Assembly (NCBI GenBank): GCA_035649275.1
Contig: DASRJW010000125.1
Coordinates: 1-6,423 of the forward strand
DNA: 6,423 nt
Reading direction: 5' to 3'
From: Candidatus Krumholzibacteriia bacterium
GTDB lineage: Bacteria > Krumholzibacteriota > Krumholzibacteriia > G020349025
Part shown: positions 5,654 through 6,423 of the stretch, one piece after another
Layout of the letters: every line of letters starts with the position of its first letter
Position numbering within the stretch: the first letter of the stretch is position 1
The notes under the pieces: generated by a model
The model's input: only the letters and a program-made list of their open reading frames with translations
Database searches by the model: none
Told to the model about the DNA's origin: nothing
Position numbers and translations under genes: made by a program

Positions 5654-6423
5654 ATGAAGAGATACTGGCGTATCTCCTTCGCCTGCTTCTGCGGCTTGCT
5701 CCTCGTGGCGGGTGCCGCTCTCGCGCGGCCGGCCGGCCAAGTGCAGCAAGTGTCCGAGCCGGACGTCGAAGTCGATCTCATCGGCGACGTCGACGGCACG
5801 AATCCCGCGCCGCAGAAAGCGTTGCAGGACACGGTGTGGATCGCCGATTGGACGTTCGACACCGGCGCACCCTGCAGCGAGGCAGGCTGGACACACGTGG
5901 ACAACCACATCCTGAACGATGGTGTCCAGTACTGGCACCTCGAGACAGGGTTCACGACCGCCACGGGGATGACGGGCAACTCGTTCGCCGTGGGCTACCA
6001 CGGGAACGTGTGCTGCACCGACTCGGACGGGTACGACAACGATTGGTACCAGGGCATCCGGATCACCTACACCGACGTGGGTGGCGCCGGGACCCCGACG
6101 CTGTCGCTGGACTACATCGTCGACAGCGAAGCCGGTTTCGACTTCCTGCAGATCGAGACCGACTCGTTGTGCTTGTCGTACGCTCGTGTGAACTTCAATA
6201 CCGCGCCGAGCCAGTCTCCGGCCTTTTACCGCACCCTCGAGGATCAGGCCGACGGCCTGAACACGAACGGTGAGTTCGCGAGCTTGGCCCTGTCGGAGTA
6301 CGGCCCGGGCTCGCACTGCGTCTACATCGCCTTCTTCGCCGACGGCGGCTTCTCGCCCTGCGATGGCGACCAGCCGACGACGGTGGGCGAAGGCGCAGTC
6401 GTCGACAACATCGTCCTCGTCGA
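5654..6423 (+). CDS. Sec-secreted protein with probable MAM/jelly-roll-like domain, 3'-truncated by window edge
   Basis: The reading frame from the ATG is open to the window end; 256 residues are visible and no stop is reached. Residues 1-24 form a clear Sec signal peptide: basic start MKRYWR, hydrophobic core to LLLVAGA, and an ALA cleavage site before RPAG. There is no lipobox cysteine. After a short acidic linker (about 33-60), a probable beta-rich domain begins at VWIADWTFDTG (61-71), with YDNDWYQGIRITYT (127-140), LSLDYIVDSEAGFDFLQIE (150-168) and a final VVDNIVLV (249-256). This strand-and-VDNI pattern resembles MAM-like or immune-inhibitor-A-type extracellular domains. The exported part shows six cysteines (74, 120, 121, 173, 222, 236), suggesting disulfides, and an acidic DSDGYDND loop (123-130) that could bind calcium. 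Base use is less GC-biased than in the upstream genes. No enzyme motif is visible; a peptidase, adhesin or surface-sorting domain may lie beyond the window. Function is unknown. Confidence 0.8.
   Translation, partial: MKRYWRISFACFCGLLLVAGAALARPAGQVQQVSEPDVEVDLIGDVDGTNPAPQKALQDTVWIADWTFDTGAPCSEAGWTHVDNHILNDGVQYWHLETGFTTATGMTGNSFAVGYHGNVCCTDSDGYDNDWYQGIRITYTDVGGAGTPTLSLDYIVDSEAGFDFLQIETDSLCLSYARVNFNTAPSQSPAFYRTLEDQADGLNTNGEFASLALSEYGPGSHCVYIAFFADGGFSPCDGDQPTTVGEGAVVDNIVLV

Noticed and set aside
5774-5815. Dockerin-like or EF-hand-like GDVDGTN segment in the secreted protein
   Set aside because: Only a single short match is present, with no second repeat and no following helix pattern; it is probably part of an acidic linker.
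5633-6316. Open frame on the - strand opposite the secreted-protein gene and its leader
   Set aside because: The + strand frame has a ribosome binding site and a textbook signal peptide; the - strand frame has neither and no recognisable domain.

Overview
The window is high-GC bacterial DNA, tightly packed and with every gene on the + strand. It holds the end of a housekeeping operon followed by the start of a separately transcribed gene for a secreted protein. The recognisable genes, in order, are aspartyl-tRNA synthetase (aspS, 5' end outside the window), a PhoH-family ATPase (ybeZ-like), the endoribonuclease YbeY, a CBS-domain membrane protein of the CorC/HlyC/CNNM type, the recombination mediator RecO, and a Sec-exported protein cut by the right window edge.

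Region 1-4466 is a run of four genes with overlapping stops and starts (TTGA between aspS and phoH, a 10-base overlap between phoH and ybeY, ATGA between ybeY and the CorC-like gene). This points to one transcript with coupled translation. The phoH-ybeY-corC set is the widespread ybeZ-ybeY-ybeX cluster linked to 16S rRNA processing and ribosome quality control. aspS upstream and recO downstream extend a translation/RNA-processing/DNA-repair operon. recO follows after a 111-base spacer that can form a long hairpin.

Region 5373-5653 is the only sizeable non-coding stretch. It contains a convincing sigma70-type promoter (TTGACA, 18-base spacer, extended -10 TGA-TAGCAT). The -35 box lies inside a perfect inverted repeat. 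The predicted leader is about 215 bases long and has several strong hairpins. The leader ends in a G-rich ribosome binding site for the last gene.

Region 5654-6423 encodes a signal peptide and a cysteine-containing, acidic, probably beta-sandwich (MAM/jelly-roll-like) extracellular domain.

Taxonomic inference, low confidence: the high GC, the gene order and the style of the secreted protein resemble uncultured lineages around the FCB group (Eisenbacteria/Krumholzibacteria-like). No rRNA or other marker is present to settle this. No mobile elements, CRISPR arrays, tRNAs or phage genes were seen. The most unusual items are the loss of the conserved ion-binding motifs in the CorC-like membrane domain, the altered GDI motif in YbeY, and the structured promoter/leader region of the secreted protein gene.
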